Source: an uncultured delta proteobacterium (GTDB lineage: Bacteria > Desulfobacterota > Desulfobulbia > Desulfobulbales > Desulfocapsaceae). Taken from it: 64,000 bases of DNA. How positions within the stretch are numbered: position 1 is the stretch's first letter; each line of letters opens with the position of its first letter. The DNA is taken from contig CAIUQR010000130.1 in assembly GCA_903901335.1 (NCBI GenBank), positions 21,071 to 85,070 of the forward strand. Direction: 5' to 3'. Of this stretch, positions 26,062 to 35,765 are shown piece by piece. Position numbers and translations under genes: made by a program. Below the pieces are notes generated by a model. It saw nothing but the letters and a program-made list of their open reading frames with translations, did not search any database and was not told where the DNA came from.

Positions 26062-27183
26062 TCATTCCTTCGCACTTGAGGTCTGAAAACGGCGCATCCG
26101 CACATTCATCAGTATCCCCATGCCGAACAACGTTGTTAACAGCGAAGAACCGCCATAGGAAAATAGCGGCAAGGGGATGCCGACGACCGGGAGGAAACCA
26201 AGGATCATCATCAGATTTATCACCGCCTGCCAAAAAACAAGCATCACAATTCCGTAGGCAAGAAGCATACCGAACCTGTCGCGGGCGCTGATGGCAACAT
26301 TGAGTCCCCAGAGGAGCATGAAAAAATAGATCGCCAGAAAAATAACGCTGCCGACAAACCCCCATTCCTCGCCCCAGACGGAAAAGGCAAAATCCGTATG
26401 ACGTTCAGGGAGGAAATGAAGATGCCCCTGTGTCCCCTTCATATACCCTTTGCCGAACATCTCGCCACTGCCCACCGCAATCTTGGACTGCAGAATCTGA
26501 TAACCATGTCCCATCGGGTCGGTCTCTGGATTGAAAAAAGTCTCAATCCGCTGTTTCTGATACGGTTTCAGGACCCGGATCCAGCCGAATGCGCCTACAA
26601 TCGCTGCCATACCGCTTAAAATCGCATAGGTTGATAAACGCAATTTGACAAAAACGGTCATGGATACAAAGATAACCCCAAGCATCAGCGCCGTTCCCAG
26701 ATCCGGCTGTAACATAATGAGGACAAACGGGACAATAGTCAGGAGAATCGGTATTCCTATATCCTTCAAGGAATATCCGTCAAGGATCTCATTTCTCGAA
26801 TAATAACTGGCAAGGGTGATAACCAGCATGAGTTTGGCAGGTTCCGAGGGCTGGAGTTTCATAAAACCCAGATTAATCCAGCGTTGCGCCCCGCCCGCAC
26901 TTTTGCCCATATAAAAAGCAACGACCAGGAGAATAATGATCAAACCATACATCGGATAATTCCACGAAAGGAGCTCCTGATAATCAAAACTGATCAAAAA
27001 AAGAAACCCCGAAAACCCGATCAGGAGCAGATAGCACTGTTTCAAGTACAGCGGCATACCCCACGGCTTTGGAGGATAGGTGGCACTGTAGAGACTGAAA
27101 TACGCCATACCGCAGATCAGGAGCAGAAGGAGAAGAAGAACCCAGTCGAAATTCGCAAATAATCGCCGGTCTATACGAAACAT
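26062..27183 (-). CDS. rodA: RodA, SEDS peptidoglycan glycosyltransferase
   Basis: 373 residues and about ten membrane segments. RodA polymerises lipid II strands in the elongation machinery with PBP2. Family segments seen are FMKLQPSEPAKLMLVI, QPDLGTALML (carrying the catalytic Asp), GKGYMKGTQGHLHFLPERHTDFAFSV, and GIPLPLFSYGGSS. The ATG at 27183 has GGGAG just upstream; the open frame further upstream overlaps mrdA and is spurious. It is the last gene of mreBCD-mrdA-rodA. Confidence 0.95.
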   Translation of the reverse strand: MFRIDRRLFANFDWVLLLLLLLICGMAYFSLYSATYPPKPWGMPLYLKQCYLLLIGFSGFLFLISFDYQELLSWNYPMYGLIIILLVVAFYMGKSAGGAQRWINLGFMKLQPSEPAKLMLVITLASYYSRNEILDGYSLKDIGIPILLTIVPFVLIMLQPDLGTALMLGVIFVSMTVFVKLRLSTYAILSGMAAIVGAFGWIRVLKPYQKQRIETFFNPETDPMGHGYQILQSKIAVGSGEMFGKGYMKGTQGHLHFLPERHTDFAFSVWGEEWGFVGSVIFLAIYFFMLLWGLNVAISARDRFGMLLAYGIVMLVFWQAVINLMMILGFLPVVGIPLPLFSYGGSSLLTTLFGMGILMNVRMRRFQTSSAKE

Positions 27184-27223
27184 GATCTCCCGACCTCCCT
27201 TTTCCAAGAAATGATATTCCCCA

Positions 27224-29146
27224 TTATGGTCGCACTCCCCCCGGCACTGTCTTAATTTTCTTCTCTTCTTTTTCTTTGGCAAAGGCCTGCAATCTTGCTT
27301 CAAAATATTTTTGCAGAATGGCCTTGGCTATCGGCGCCGACTCTGATCCTCCATGAAGACCATGTTCCACCAGAACGGTTATTGCAATTTCGGGATCTTC
27401 CGCCGGCGCAAAGCAGGTAAACCAGGCATGATCCCGATATTTATAGGGGATATTTTCGTCTTTCAAACCCTTATACTGGGCGAGTTTCACAACCTGTGCG
27501 GTGCCGGTCTTGCCGGCAACGGTAAGTCCTTCAATTCTGGCACCTTTAGCAGTCCCGTGATCATTATTGACGACACCCGTCAGGCCTTCACGGATCAACG
27601 CCAGATATCTGCCAAGACCTGTCAGTTCCCGGATCAATTTCGGATGAAACTGTTCAACTATGCTGCCATCTGTATCACGAACAGAATCAACAACCTGAGG
27701 AAGCAAGACCTTCCCACCGTTGGCGACAGTTGCCGTCATCATATTAACCTGCATCGGGGTAGCAAGATCGAAGCCCTGACCAATGGCTATGGACAAGGTT
27801 TCACCGTCCTGCCATTTTTGTTTATACTGTTTTAATTTCCATTGTCGGGTCGGTACCAGACCACTTTTTTCATGTTCCAACTCAACGCCGGTTTTTTCTC
27901 CAAGCCCCAACCTATGAGCATATTCAGCAAGAACATCGACCCCTACCCTCTGACCGAGCTGATAGAAATACACATCACATGACTCGGTTATCGCCCGTCG
28001 CAAATCCACGGCCCCGTGCCCGGAATGCTTCCAGCACATATAAACCCGATTGCCGAATTGATAATGCCCGGGACAATTAAAAACAGTCGATTCGGTGATT
28101 GCCCCTGTTGCCAGACCTGCCAGGGCCGTGACCATTTTATAGGTAGAACCGGGGGGGTAAGTCCCCTGCACGACCTTATTTATCAGCGGGTGTTTGGGAT
28201 TCTCTAGAAGGGAATTCCAGTTTTCAGTGGAAATCCCCCCTGTAAAATCGTCGAGATGGATTTTCGGAGCAGAGGCAGCGACAAGGACTCTACCGGTTTT
28301 GACCTCCATCGCCACAACCGCCCCCGATTTTTCTTCCTGATCCATCATCCCCTCGGCAATCTGCTGCAGGTCGACATCCAAGGTAAGACGAATTTCTTTC
28401 CCTGAGATCGGGTCATCGCTCTTCAACATCTTCTGCTCAAACCCTCTGGCATTAACCTCGGTGGAATTGCTTCCTTTTTTCCCACGCAGGTCATTTTCGC
28501 GCAGTTTTTCGAGACCCATTTTCCCAATTAAATCCTCACCGGTGTATTTCTCTGGATCCGCCTCTGCAAGTTCCTTCTTGTTGATAATGCCGAGATAACC
28601 GATGATATGAGAGGCCAGGTCGCCATAATGAAAAACCCGCACCGGGACAACCTCGATTCGAATCCCGGAGAATTCCTGATTATGATTTTCAAGAAAGGCA
28701 AGGGTATCCCAGGTGATATCCTCTTTCAGGACAACAGGGATATAAAGAGGCGTCCCGGCTGCCTCTCGTATACGCTTCCAGAGTTCGGATATATCTACAT
28801 GCAGAACCCCGGCCAGTCTTTTCAACACATCGTCGATATCATGCGAATCTTCCCGGATGAGTACCACATTGAACGAAGGCCTGTTTGTGACGATCTCCTT
28901 GCCGTTCCGGTCGACTATATGACCTCTGGGGGCGGCCACCTGCCGAATCCTAACACGGTTATTAAAGGCCAGGCTTTTATACTCTTCACCACTGTTAACC
29001 TGCAGGTACCAGAGTCTTGCAACAATTAATGAAGTAAAAATCATCACAATTACCGCCACAACAACAAGCCGTCGTTTCAGTATATCGAGAGCCTCATCAT
29101 CCCTTTCCTGGATCTCTTCAATCTCTTTGAAAATTTTCTTCACCAT
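27224..29146 (-). CDS. mrdA: Penicillin-binding protein 2, elongation transpeptidase
   Basis: 640 residues. An N-terminal membrane anchor (about 25-47) is followed by the pedestal domain (PRGHIVDRNGKEIVTNRP) and the transpeptidase domain. The catalytic motifs are intact: PPGSTYKMV (SxxK), ITESCDVYF (SxN position occupied by SCD, as in many PBP2s) and AGKTGTAQV (KTG). It crosslinks peptidoglycan in lateral-wall growth with RodA. It sits 2 bases after mreD and 40 bases before rodA. Confidence 0.96.
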   Translation of the reverse strand: MVKKIFKEIEEIQERDDEALDILKRRLVVVAVIVMIFTSLIVARLWYLQVNSGEEYKSLAFNNRVRIRQVAAPRGHIVDRNGKEIVTNRPSFNVVLIREDSHDIDDVLKRLAGVLHVDISELWKRIREAAGTPLYIPVVLKEDITWDTLAFLENHNQEFSGIRIEVVPVRVFHYGDLASHIIGYLGIINKKELAEADPEKYTGEDLIGKMGLEKLRENDLRGKKGSNSTEVNARGFEQKMLKSDDPISGKEIRLTLDVDLQQIAEGMMDQEEKSGAVVAMEVKTGRVLVAASAPKIHLDDFTGGISTENWNSLLENPKHPLINKVVQGTYPPGSTYKMVTALAGLATGAITESTVFNCPGHYQFGNRVYMCWKHSGHGAVDLRRAITESCDVYFYQLGQRVGVDVLAEYAHRLGLGEKTGVELEHEKSGLVPTRQWKLKQYKQKWQDGETLSIAIGQGFDLATPMQVNMMTATVANGGKVLLPQVVDSVRDTDGSIVEQFHPKLIRELTGLGRYLALIREGLTGVVNNDHGTAKGARIEGLTVAGKTGTAQVVKLAQYKGLKDENIPYKYRDHAWFTCFAPAEDPEIAITVLVEHGLHGGSESAPIAKAILQKYFEARLQAFAKEKEEKKIKTVPGGVRP

Positions 29147-29148
29147 CC

Positions 29149-29691
29149 TTACCCCCGCCCGCGAAACCTGTTTCCGGATCGTTTTCGAAATATTCTGGGA
29201 CTCAGACGCTTTTTTTGAATATACTCAAAGAAACTGTTATAGAGGAGAAAGCACGGGATAGTCGCCACGACCAGGATGAGGGATATCACGATCACCTTAG
29301 CCCATGACCATTCCGGGATAGTGTCCGGCAGGGTGAGCGAATAGATGGAATAGAGGGCCATCTGCACGAGAAAATAACTTATTCCGACCAGGGGAACCTG
29401 ATATGCAGTCTCCTTCATCGGACTGTTTTCCGAGAGAATTTTCAAACTGACGAAGACAAGAAAATACTGCAGGGGAAACGTGCCGAGATACGTACCTGAG
29501 ACCACATCCATCATCCAGCCCAGCAGAAAAGCGATAAATAACCCGCGAAACCAGTCAAAGCGATAGGCAACAAATGAAACCAGAATATAAACAAGATCGG
29601 GACGGCCAAACCATGTCGGGAGAAATTGTAAAAACGTAGATTGGATGACTATCAGCAAAACACCCAATGCGAGAAAACAAGGAATCAACAT
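29149..29691 (-). CDS. mreD: MreD, rod-shape membrane protein
   Basis: 180 residues with five or so hydrophobic helices (e.g. FLALGVLLIVIQSTFLQFLP, GLFIAFLLGWMMDVVSG). The segment LGTFPLQYFLVF is typical. It links the MreB filament to the periplasmic MreC and the synthases. It is assigned with help from its position between mreC (5 bases) and mrdA (2 bases), since MreD sequences are poorly conserved. Confidence 0.9.
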   Translation of the reverse strand: MLIPCFLALGVLLIVIQSTFLQFLPTWFGRPDLVYILVSFVAYRFDWFRGLFIAFLLGWMMDVVSGTYLGTFPLQYFLVFVSLKILSENSPMKETAYQVPLVGISYFLVQMALYSIYSLTLPDTIPEWSWAKVIVISLILVVATIPCFLLYNSFFEYIQKKRLSPRIFRKRSGNRFRGRG

Positions 29692-29696
29692 GAAAT

Positions 29697-30578
29697 CTAT
29701 TTACCGATCTCTGATAGGCCCATCTCTTTCTGGACCTTCTGTTTTTCCGAAAGAATAATAAAAACGACTTCCAACCTCTGGAAATCAACCTCCGGTTTTA
29801 CCTCAACTTCCAGAAACATTCCCCGTTGCTGTTTTGTGACAGCAGACACTACACCGAGCGGAATATCAGTCTTGAACAATCCTCCGATACCTGCGGTTAC
29901 GATAGTATCACCGACCGAAACATCCGCATTTTTCAACACATATTGAAGGATATACCCTTTCTCTCCGACACCTTTCAAAATCCCGCGGACACGATTTTTC
30001 TGGACCATTGCATCGATTGCGCTACTGGGGGCATTGGCCAGAAGGATCTTCGAGTAGTTCGCCGAGACATGGATAACCTGGCCGACAACCCCCTTTTCGG
30101 TCCGGGCGACCATCCCTTCCACTACTCCGTCGTTTTCACCCCTGTCGACGATGATCGTCTTAAACCAGAAGGCAGGATCCTTGCCGACCACCCGGGCGGT
30201 AAGAGAGGGGAAGTTCTCCTGTTTCTTGAAGTTCAGCTGGTCCTGCAGATGCAGGTAGGTCGAATAGGCCTCCCGGTAGTCATCCACCTGTTCCCGGTAT
30301 TTCTCCAGCATCAATTTCAGATGTCTGTTTTCCTTATGGACATCCCATAAGGAAACATAGCTGTCCGTCAGCTGGCGCCCGGAAAACGCAACCCTGGAGA
30401 AAAGCCCCTGGACCGGGCCGAGTATCTCCATGGTAATCTGATGAAGCGGCCCGAACTTCCCTCCGACAGTGGAAGCAAGCAGGACCAGGCACAGGATGAG
30501 TAATGCCCCGAACAGGAGAAGCAACCTCATTGTAGCTGATTTGCTCCGCCCCTTTCTGTCGTTTGCTTTTTTTCTCAC
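29697..30578 (-). CDS. mreC: MreC, rod-shape-determining protein
   Basis: 293 residues: a short Lys/Arg-rich cytoplasmic start, one membrane anchor (about 18-40), a coiled coil (ENRHLKLMLEKYREQVDDYREAY) and a beta-rich periplasmic domain with ARVVGKDPAFWFKTIIVDRGENDGV. It bridges the cytoskeleton and PBP2. The start is GTG. It is separated from mreB by 97 bases, where a second promoter could lie. Confidence 0.94.
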   Translation of the reverse strand: MRKKANDRKGRSKSATMRLLLLFGALLILCLVLLASTVGGKFGPLHQITMEILGPVQGLFSRVAFSGRQLTDSYVSLWDVHKENRHLKLMLEKYREQVDDYREAYSTYLHLQDQLNFKKQENFPSLTARVVGKDPAFWFKTIIVDRGENDGVVEGMVARTEKGVVGQVIHVSANYSKILLANAPSSAIDAMVQKNRVRGILKGVGEKGYILQYVLKNADVSVGDTIVTAGIGGLFKTDIPLGVVSAVTKQQRGMFLEVEVKPEVDFQRLEVVFIILSEKQKVQKEMGLSEIGK

Positions 30579-30675
30579 GACGTGTGTCTCAGTATCTGGA
30601 CATCGATAAAAAATCCCGTCAGGCCATGAACGGCACTAGCGCCGTCCACAAAAAAAATATCCCGGAGAAAACACA

Positions 30676-31713
<1,038 letters not shown>

Positions 31714-31966
31714 TTAGGCAACCTCAGTATCGAAAACACAACTCAGTGTTATTATCTTATTGTTCTTTTCAACAAGAACTCCACTCGTCATCAGCAGCAT
31801 CTGCAACATACAATCTCCTGGAACTTTATCCGAATTTTGAATACTACCAAAGCTCCGAGGTGTTGGCAACAAATATGCCTGTGCAGCCAGCAATTCTCTT
31901 AAATTTCGTTGACACCTGCCGGAATCCCTGGTAATCATGTTCCCGATTTTCATCAATGCATTGAAA

Positions 31967-32042
31967 GGGGCTATAGCTCAGCTGGGAGAGCGCTTGACTG
32001 GCAGTCAAGAGGTCGTCGGTTCGATCCCGACTAGCTCCACCA
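31967..32042 (+). tRNA. tRNA-Ala (anticodon GGC)
   Basis: A complete 76-base cloverleaf. Acceptor GGGGCTA pairs with TAGCTCC (one G-U). The anticodon stem CTTGA/TCAAG holds the loop CTGGCAG, with anticodon GGC at 32000-32002. The T-arm contains GGTTCGATCCC, and CCA is encoded. It marks the left edge of the prophage and is its likely attachment target, with the integrase starting 167 bases downstream. Confidence 0.97.
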
Positions 32043-32051
32043 ATAGAAAAC

Positions 32052-32093
32052 AAAGGGTTTAACGGTCGTAACAGGCTGTTAAGCCCTTTTTTT
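32052..32093 (+). terminator. Terminator after tRNA-Ala
   Basis: AAGGGTTTAAC pairs with GTTAAGCCCTT (one G-U type pair) and is followed by a run of seven T, ten bases after the tRNA CCA. Confidence 0.75.
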
Positions 32094-32117
32094 ATGACTT
32101 TTTTGCAGATGTCGTTC

Positions 32118-32183
32118 TTTTCGTTAATTGACTTTTGTTTTCGTTAATGGCATTATTTCCCCTGAAATTGTCCCTGAAATTGT
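32118..32183 (+). repeat. Paired direct repeats upstream of the integrase
   Basis: TCGTTAAT occurs at 32121-32128 and 32141-32148, exactly 20 bases apart. CCCTGAAATTGT is then repeated in tandem at 32160-32171 and 32172-32183. Such pairs near attachment sites may be integrase arm-type or excisionase sites; this is inference. Confidence 0.4.
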
Positions 32184-32208
32184 CCCCAGAAAAAACCGAG
32201 GCCAGGAC

Positions 32209-33360
32209 ATGGCAAGCATTGAAGAAAGGAAAAGGAAGAACAAGACGGTTTACCGGGTAAAGGTCAGGATCTCCGGACACCCTCCCCATGACGCCACTTT
32301 CGACCGAAAGTCCGAAGCAATGAAATGGGCTGAAGACGTTGAGTACTCGATATTGAACAATCTTCCCCTTCCCGGCCAGGACATCGACCGGAACGACAAG
32401 ACAATCAAAAAGGCGGTCGAAGAATATCTTGACCTGAAAGAAAAAGACTCGAGGAGGTCTCGTCATACCATATTGAATGACAGGGACACAGGAAAGCGAT
32501 TGATTTCCTGTTTTGGGAAAAAGACACTGAGGACCTTAAAAAGGGAAGATGTTGAGGAATACAGGGAAACAAGACTGCAAGAGGTGGGGCCCAGCTCGGT
32601 ACGGCTGGATTTCTCTATGCTGTCCATGCTCTACGAAACCGCCCGGATAACATGGAGAATGGAAGGGCTTGAGTTCCCAGGAAAGGACGTGAAACGCCCT
32701 GCCCCACCGCCGAACCGGAAGCGGATACTTGCAGAGCATCAATTCATCCCACTCTTGAATTCGTGCCGGCAGAGTACAAATCAGATGCTTTACCCTTTGG
32801 TCTTCCTTCTGCTCAATACTGGAATGCGGCCCGAAGAGGCTGTACGGCTTCGATGGAAAAACGTTTTAATGAAAGAGCGTTTCGTCGACCTGACGAAAAC
32901 CAAGACGGATCCGCGCCGGGTTCCGATCTCTGGGCCGTGTATTGAAATGCTGGAAGGTATGCAAAAGGAGTGCAAAAAGGATACAAAGGGGGATGAAAAC
33001 GGGTTTGTCTTCGTTTCGAAAGAAACAGCGGCAAAAGACAAACCCGTAGCGTTTTTCAGAAGGGCCTTTGAAAATGCATGCATTCGCGCCAGGATCAACG
33101 CACCTACAAAAAGGGACAAGACCAAAGGTGATGGAGAAGTTGACGAACCAGGACAGCGGGTAACGCTCTACACGCTCCGGCATTCAGCGGCAACATACCT
33201 AATCATGCGTGGAGTTGATATCCGCACCGTGGCTGATATCATGGGCCACAAAAATATCAGCATGACGATGAAATATACCCATATGGCAGATGATCACAAG
33301 AGCAAGGCTGTTGACGTTGAGGGGTTGCCCTGGCATAAGAAACAGGATTATCAAGAATAA
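32209..33360 (+). CDS. int: Tyrosine-type phage integrase
   Basis: 383 residues from the ATG at 32209 (GAGG upstream). An N-terminal arm-binding region (SIEERKRKNKTVYRVKVRI) is followed by a SAM-like core-binding domain and the catalytic domain. Catalytic residues visible: Arg in NTGMRPEEAVRLRW, the box YTLRHSAATYL (Tyr replaces the first His, as in many phage enzymes), His in MGHKNIS and nucleophile Tyr in TMKYTHM. It would recombine attP with the tRNA-Ala gene. Only prophage gene on the plus strand; its end overlaps the adenine-methylase remnant by 10 bases. Confidence 0.95.
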   Translation: MASIEERKRKNKTVYRVKVRISGHPPHDATFDRKSEAMKWAEDVEYSILNNLPLPGQDIDRNDKTIKKAVEEYLDLKEKDSRRSRHTILNDRDTGKRLISCFGKKTLRTLKREDVEEYRETRLQEVGPSSVRLDFSMLSMLYETARITWRMEGLEFPGKDVKRPAPPPNRKRILAEHQFIPLLNSCRQSTNQMLYPLVFLLLNTGMRPEEAVRLRWKNVLMKERFVDLTKTKTDPRRVPISGPCIEMLEGMQKECKKDTKGDENGFVFVSKETAAKDKPVAFFRRAFENACIRARINAPTKRDKTKGDGEVDEPGQRVTLYTLRHSAATYLIMRGVDIRTVADIMGHKNISMTMKYTHMADDHKSKAVDVEGLPWHKKQDYQE

Positions 33361-33745
33361 TTCGAAATCAACAGTTCCGTACGGATCTTTGACCGAGCCT
33401 CTGTCGAAGAGCCGCAAGAGTATTTCAAAGTTGCTTCTTCGATCGCAAAGCAACTGAAAATTTCTCTGATTTCCGGAGTGTCGTTAAGCGTCATCAAAAA
33501 TTTTCCCTTGATGTTTTGTAGTATCTCTTTCAGCTCAAGAAAATCCTGCCCGGTAAAATCATATTTGTATCCTGTGATATTCCAGTAAGGCGGATCCAGG
33601 AAGAAGAATGAATGCGGTCGGTCATACCTGGGAATCAGGTCGCGGAAGTCTTTGCACTCAATGACGACATGCATGAGACGGCGCCATGCTTCCTCGAGTG
33701 TGTTTTCCAGGGAAAGAAGATTCAGCCTCGGCTTGCCTATAGACC
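33351..33745 (-). pseudogene. D12-class DNA adenine methylase, C-terminal remnant
   Basis: About 130 residues of the C-terminal half of a Dam/DpnM-type N6-adenine methylase. The catalytic motif FFFLDPPYWN is present, preceded in frame by RLNLLSLENTLEEAWRRL and followed by LMTLNDTPEIREIF. The N-terminal half with the AdoMet-binding FxGxG motif is missing. The frame runs back without a proper start into the end of the lysozyme gene (frame open to 33794). A deletion seems to have joined the two genes. Probably inactive. Confidence 0.75.
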
Positions 33746-34165
33746 CAAGAACTCTTTTTGTTCTTCCAGCCTTCGACGTAACAATCCAGCGACCTCATGG
33801 CCGCCGCAATGATTCCACCGGGGAAACTGCGTGGCCGCCCCTTGCACGTCCCCAGCCATAAGCAATCGCCACAGGGTTGATGTCTCAAGCGCATGCAGCC
33901 CGAGATTGAACCCGAAGTCGACCAGGGCATCGAATTCCCCCTGGGTGAGCGTGACGGTCACATCCTTGTTTATCTGGGCGGTCACCCGCTGAAGATCCTG
34001 GGCGAGAAAATTTTCTGCCTCGTCCTGGGTGCAGGTGTCGCCTTCCTCAACATCCCTGGTATGGCCATATCCAATGGTCCAGATGCCTGCTTGATCTCGG
34101 TAGGCCGTCAATTTACAACCTTCAAAACTCTCCGTAAGCGAAAGACCGTTTTTTGAATAAATCAT
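33737..34165 (-). CDS. Phage endolysin, GH24 lysozyme (T4 type)
   Basis: 142 residues. The triad spacing of T4 lysozyme is exact: Glu15 (SFEGCKLTAYRD), Asp24 and Thr30 (GIWTIGYGHT). The later GALxDFxFNLG-type segment appears as FDALVDFGFNLG. It cuts the glycan strands of peptidoglycan during lysis. No signal peptide is seen, so it would need a holin. Start overlaps the end of the upstream membrane-protein gene by four bases (ATGA). Confidence 0.93.
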   Translation of the reverse strand: MIYSKNGLSLTESFEGCKLTAYRDQAGIWTIGYGHTRDVEEGDTCTQDEAENFLAQDLQRVTAQINKDVTVTLTQGEFDALVDFGFNLGLHALETSTLWRLLMAGDVQGAATQFPRWNHCGGHEVAGLLRRRLEEQKEFLGL

Positions 34166-34500
34166 ATGCCGGCACCGACCGTATTATTGTTTTCAAGACT
34201 TCCTTGTCGTTCTCTGTCGTTTCTTCTTCTTAATGACCTTCTGCGCCCCGGTGGAATGTCAAGACAGTTCGATTGGCAACGGTGCATCTCGTCCCAAACA
34301 TCGTCAAATTCATCGTCTGTGCTTTTCTTTTGAGATACATGGACGAAAGCTATCAGCGCGATAATTATCATCAGCAAGAAGACAATTACACTGAAAAAGG
34401 CAATCAGTAATGGCCAATCAGCGGCCCCGGTCAGCGTATAATGTGGGTGCAATAATAGCCGAAAGGCTTCCATAAATTCCGCAAATTGTTTCTCATTCAC
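34162..34500 (-). CDS. Phage single-pass membrane protein, lysis cassette (holin or spanin candidate)
   Basis: 112 residues from a GTG start. One strong membrane helix, about residues 29-52 (WPLLIAFFSVIVFLLMIIIA), then an acidic and later Arg-rich cytoplasmic or periplasmic tail. Sequence gives no family. It sits directly before the endolysin with a four-base overlap and after the zinc-ribbon mini-gene, which suggests a holin-like or inner-spanin-like role; that is inference from position. Confidence 0.65.
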   Translation of the reverse strand: MNEKQFAEFMEAFRLLLHPHYTLTGAADWPLLIAFFSVIVFLLMIIIALIAFVHVSQKKSTDDEFDDVWDEMHRCQSNCLDIPPGRRRSLRRRNDRERQGSLENNNTVGAGI

Positions 34501-34609
34501 TGGATTTTCTCCAAAATCTCATAAGAGTTTTTATGGAATCTTCCCACTTGCACCACGAGCAATAAAACGGGAAGGTGAGGGCCTCACCGCAACGAGGGCA
34601 ATGCGTCAT
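34493..34609 (-). CDS. 38-residue zinc-ribbon mini-protein
   Basis: Encodes MTHCPRCGEALTFPFYCSWC at its start: two CxxC knuckles, at Cys4/Cys7 and Cys17/Cys20, enough for one zinc. GAGG lies 7 bases before the ATG. The start overlaps the lipase stop (ATGA at 34606-34609) and its end overlaps the next gene's GTG, so it fits exactly in a chain of coupled genes. Too short for most gene finders. It recalls small phage zinc proteins such as Mu Com in size and layout only. Confidence 0.65.
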   Translation of the reverse strand: MTHCPRCGEALTFPFYCSWCKWEDSIKTLMRFWRKSSE

Positions 34610-35202
34610 GATAGGGCCTCAATCACTCGTTGAATTTCATGATCCTCGACGTTCGGGACAGGAAGCGCCGGAGTACCGATCTCGATCAAAGGCCCGCAAT
34701 GCTGCCAGGAATGCAAAAGCCTCGGCACCATTGGCACCACGTCAAAGCCGTTCCGATAAAGAAAAATATCAACATGATTGTTGGCAAATAATTGGGTGAT
34801 GGTGTTATCAATCGACACACGGGGCGGCTCGAAGACATAGATTGCCTTCGGAGGTTTTCCCGCAAGACACATTGCCGCACCGGCCAGGATCGCGAGCGCA
34901 CCACCGAGTGAATGCCCCGTGAGGATCACTTTCTGATCACCAGCCTTTGCTGTAACACCATCGGCAATTTTCAACCAAGTGTCATAAAAGCCAGCATGGA
35001 CAAAACCAAGCCCCGGGATCTCTTTTATCCAGACATCCATATCGGCAAGCCAACAAGCCAGGTTGTTCGAGCCAGGAAAGGCGATAACGGTTTCGCCTTC
35101 CAGCGTTTGGATTATTGCCCGGCTGGCGCTCCCAGGGTTGCCAATATCTGGCGGTTTGTGATATGCCAGTCGGGCCGCTTGCGCATAGTCGACCGGGTTC
35201 AT
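34606..35202 (-). CDS. Phage-encoded lipase-like alpha/beta hydrolase (class 3)
   Basis: 198 residues. The nucleophile elbow GHSLGGALA, the oxyanion-type segment VIAFPGSNN, an acid in RNGFDVVPMVPR and a late His (VEDHEIQRV) make up a class 3 lipase triad. No signal peptide is apparent. Located between the lipoprotein gene and the lysis genes, it may attack host membrane lipids at lysis, or act on a host or competitor lipid as a lysogenic-conversion factor. Both are inference. Confidence 0.85.
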   Translation of the reverse strand: MNPVDYAQAARLAYHKPPDIGNPGSASRAIIQTLEGETVIAFPGSNNLACWLADMDVWIKEIPGLGFVHAGFYDTWLKIADGVTAKAGDQKVILTGHSLGGALAILAGAAMCLAGKPPKAIYVFEPPRVSIDNTITQLFANNHVDIFLYRNGFDVVPMVPRLLHSWQHCGPLIEIGTPALPVPNVEDHEIQRVIEALS

Positions 35203-35573
35203 TATTCACCTGTATAGGGTTTTGTCACTGACGGTGGAACGGTGACAGTTTGAATATTGATACTCCCGGCCCCCATGCTCACCACGCCAACACTCGGGAT
35301 CGGGCAGGCTTCAAGGGCGGCTTTGATAATATTCGGGTTCCCTGTCGCATTCCTTGCAAGGGCTCCGACATTTAGCGCACAGGCAGCATCGGCCCAGGTG
35401 ACGAGCTTCATGTCATCAGCGCTTCTGATGTTCTGCCGGGCCCCAGCATACCCCTGCTCAGTGTAATTAAGCGCCGCGCCGGTATACTCGTTCATGGCGC
35501 CACACCCAGACAGACAGAGCAGGGCCATGACCAAAAACAGCATCCCATAAATAGAAAATCTTACTTTTTTCAT
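35202..35573 (-). CDS. Phage lipoprotein of unknown function
   Basis: 123 residues from the ATG with GGAGG ten bases upstream. The signal sequence FSIYGMLFLVMALLCLSGCG ends in a lipobox LSGC, so the mature protein would be lipid-anchored at the Cys. The remainder is small and neutral. Lipoproteins in lysis cassettes may be outer-spanin-like or exclude superinfecting phage. The start overlaps the preceding small gene by four bases and the end overlaps the lipase start. Confidence 0.75.
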   Translation of the reverse strand: MKKVRFSIYGMLFLVMALLCLSGCGAMNEYTGAALNYTEQGYAGARQNIRSADDMKLVTWADAACALNVGALARNATGNPNIIKAALEACPIPSVGVVSMGAGSINIQTVTVPPSVTKPYTGE

Positions 35574-35755
35574 TTTGCAATTTCCTCCTTTGGTGATTCG
35601 ATTGTTTTTTTGTCCTGCGGCCTCGGGTCGATCATCGCAAGCAGAATGTAAATAAGGCTCTGTGCCTGCGCCTGCCCGGCTGCCGGTATCAGGTTGAAAC
35701 ATTGAGCAGTCATAATAAGGGCAACCAGGGCAATCAATATCATTTGTTTATTCAT
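35570..35755 (-). CDS. Small phage membrane protein (holin candidate)
   Basis: 61 residues from the ATG preceded by GAGGTG. Hydrophobic stretch MILIALVALIMTAQCF at residues 5-20 and a second, weaker one (SLIYILLAMI) at 33-42, then a charged tail. It may be a two-helix holin or an exported peptide; no family is recognised. Start-stop overlap with the lipoprotein gene shows it belongs to the lysis cassette. Confidence 0.6.
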   Translation of the reverse strand: MNKQMILIALVALIMTAQCFNLIPAAGQAQAQSLIYILLAMIDPRPQDKKTIESPKEEIAK

Positions 35756-35765
35756 CGTCTTCACC

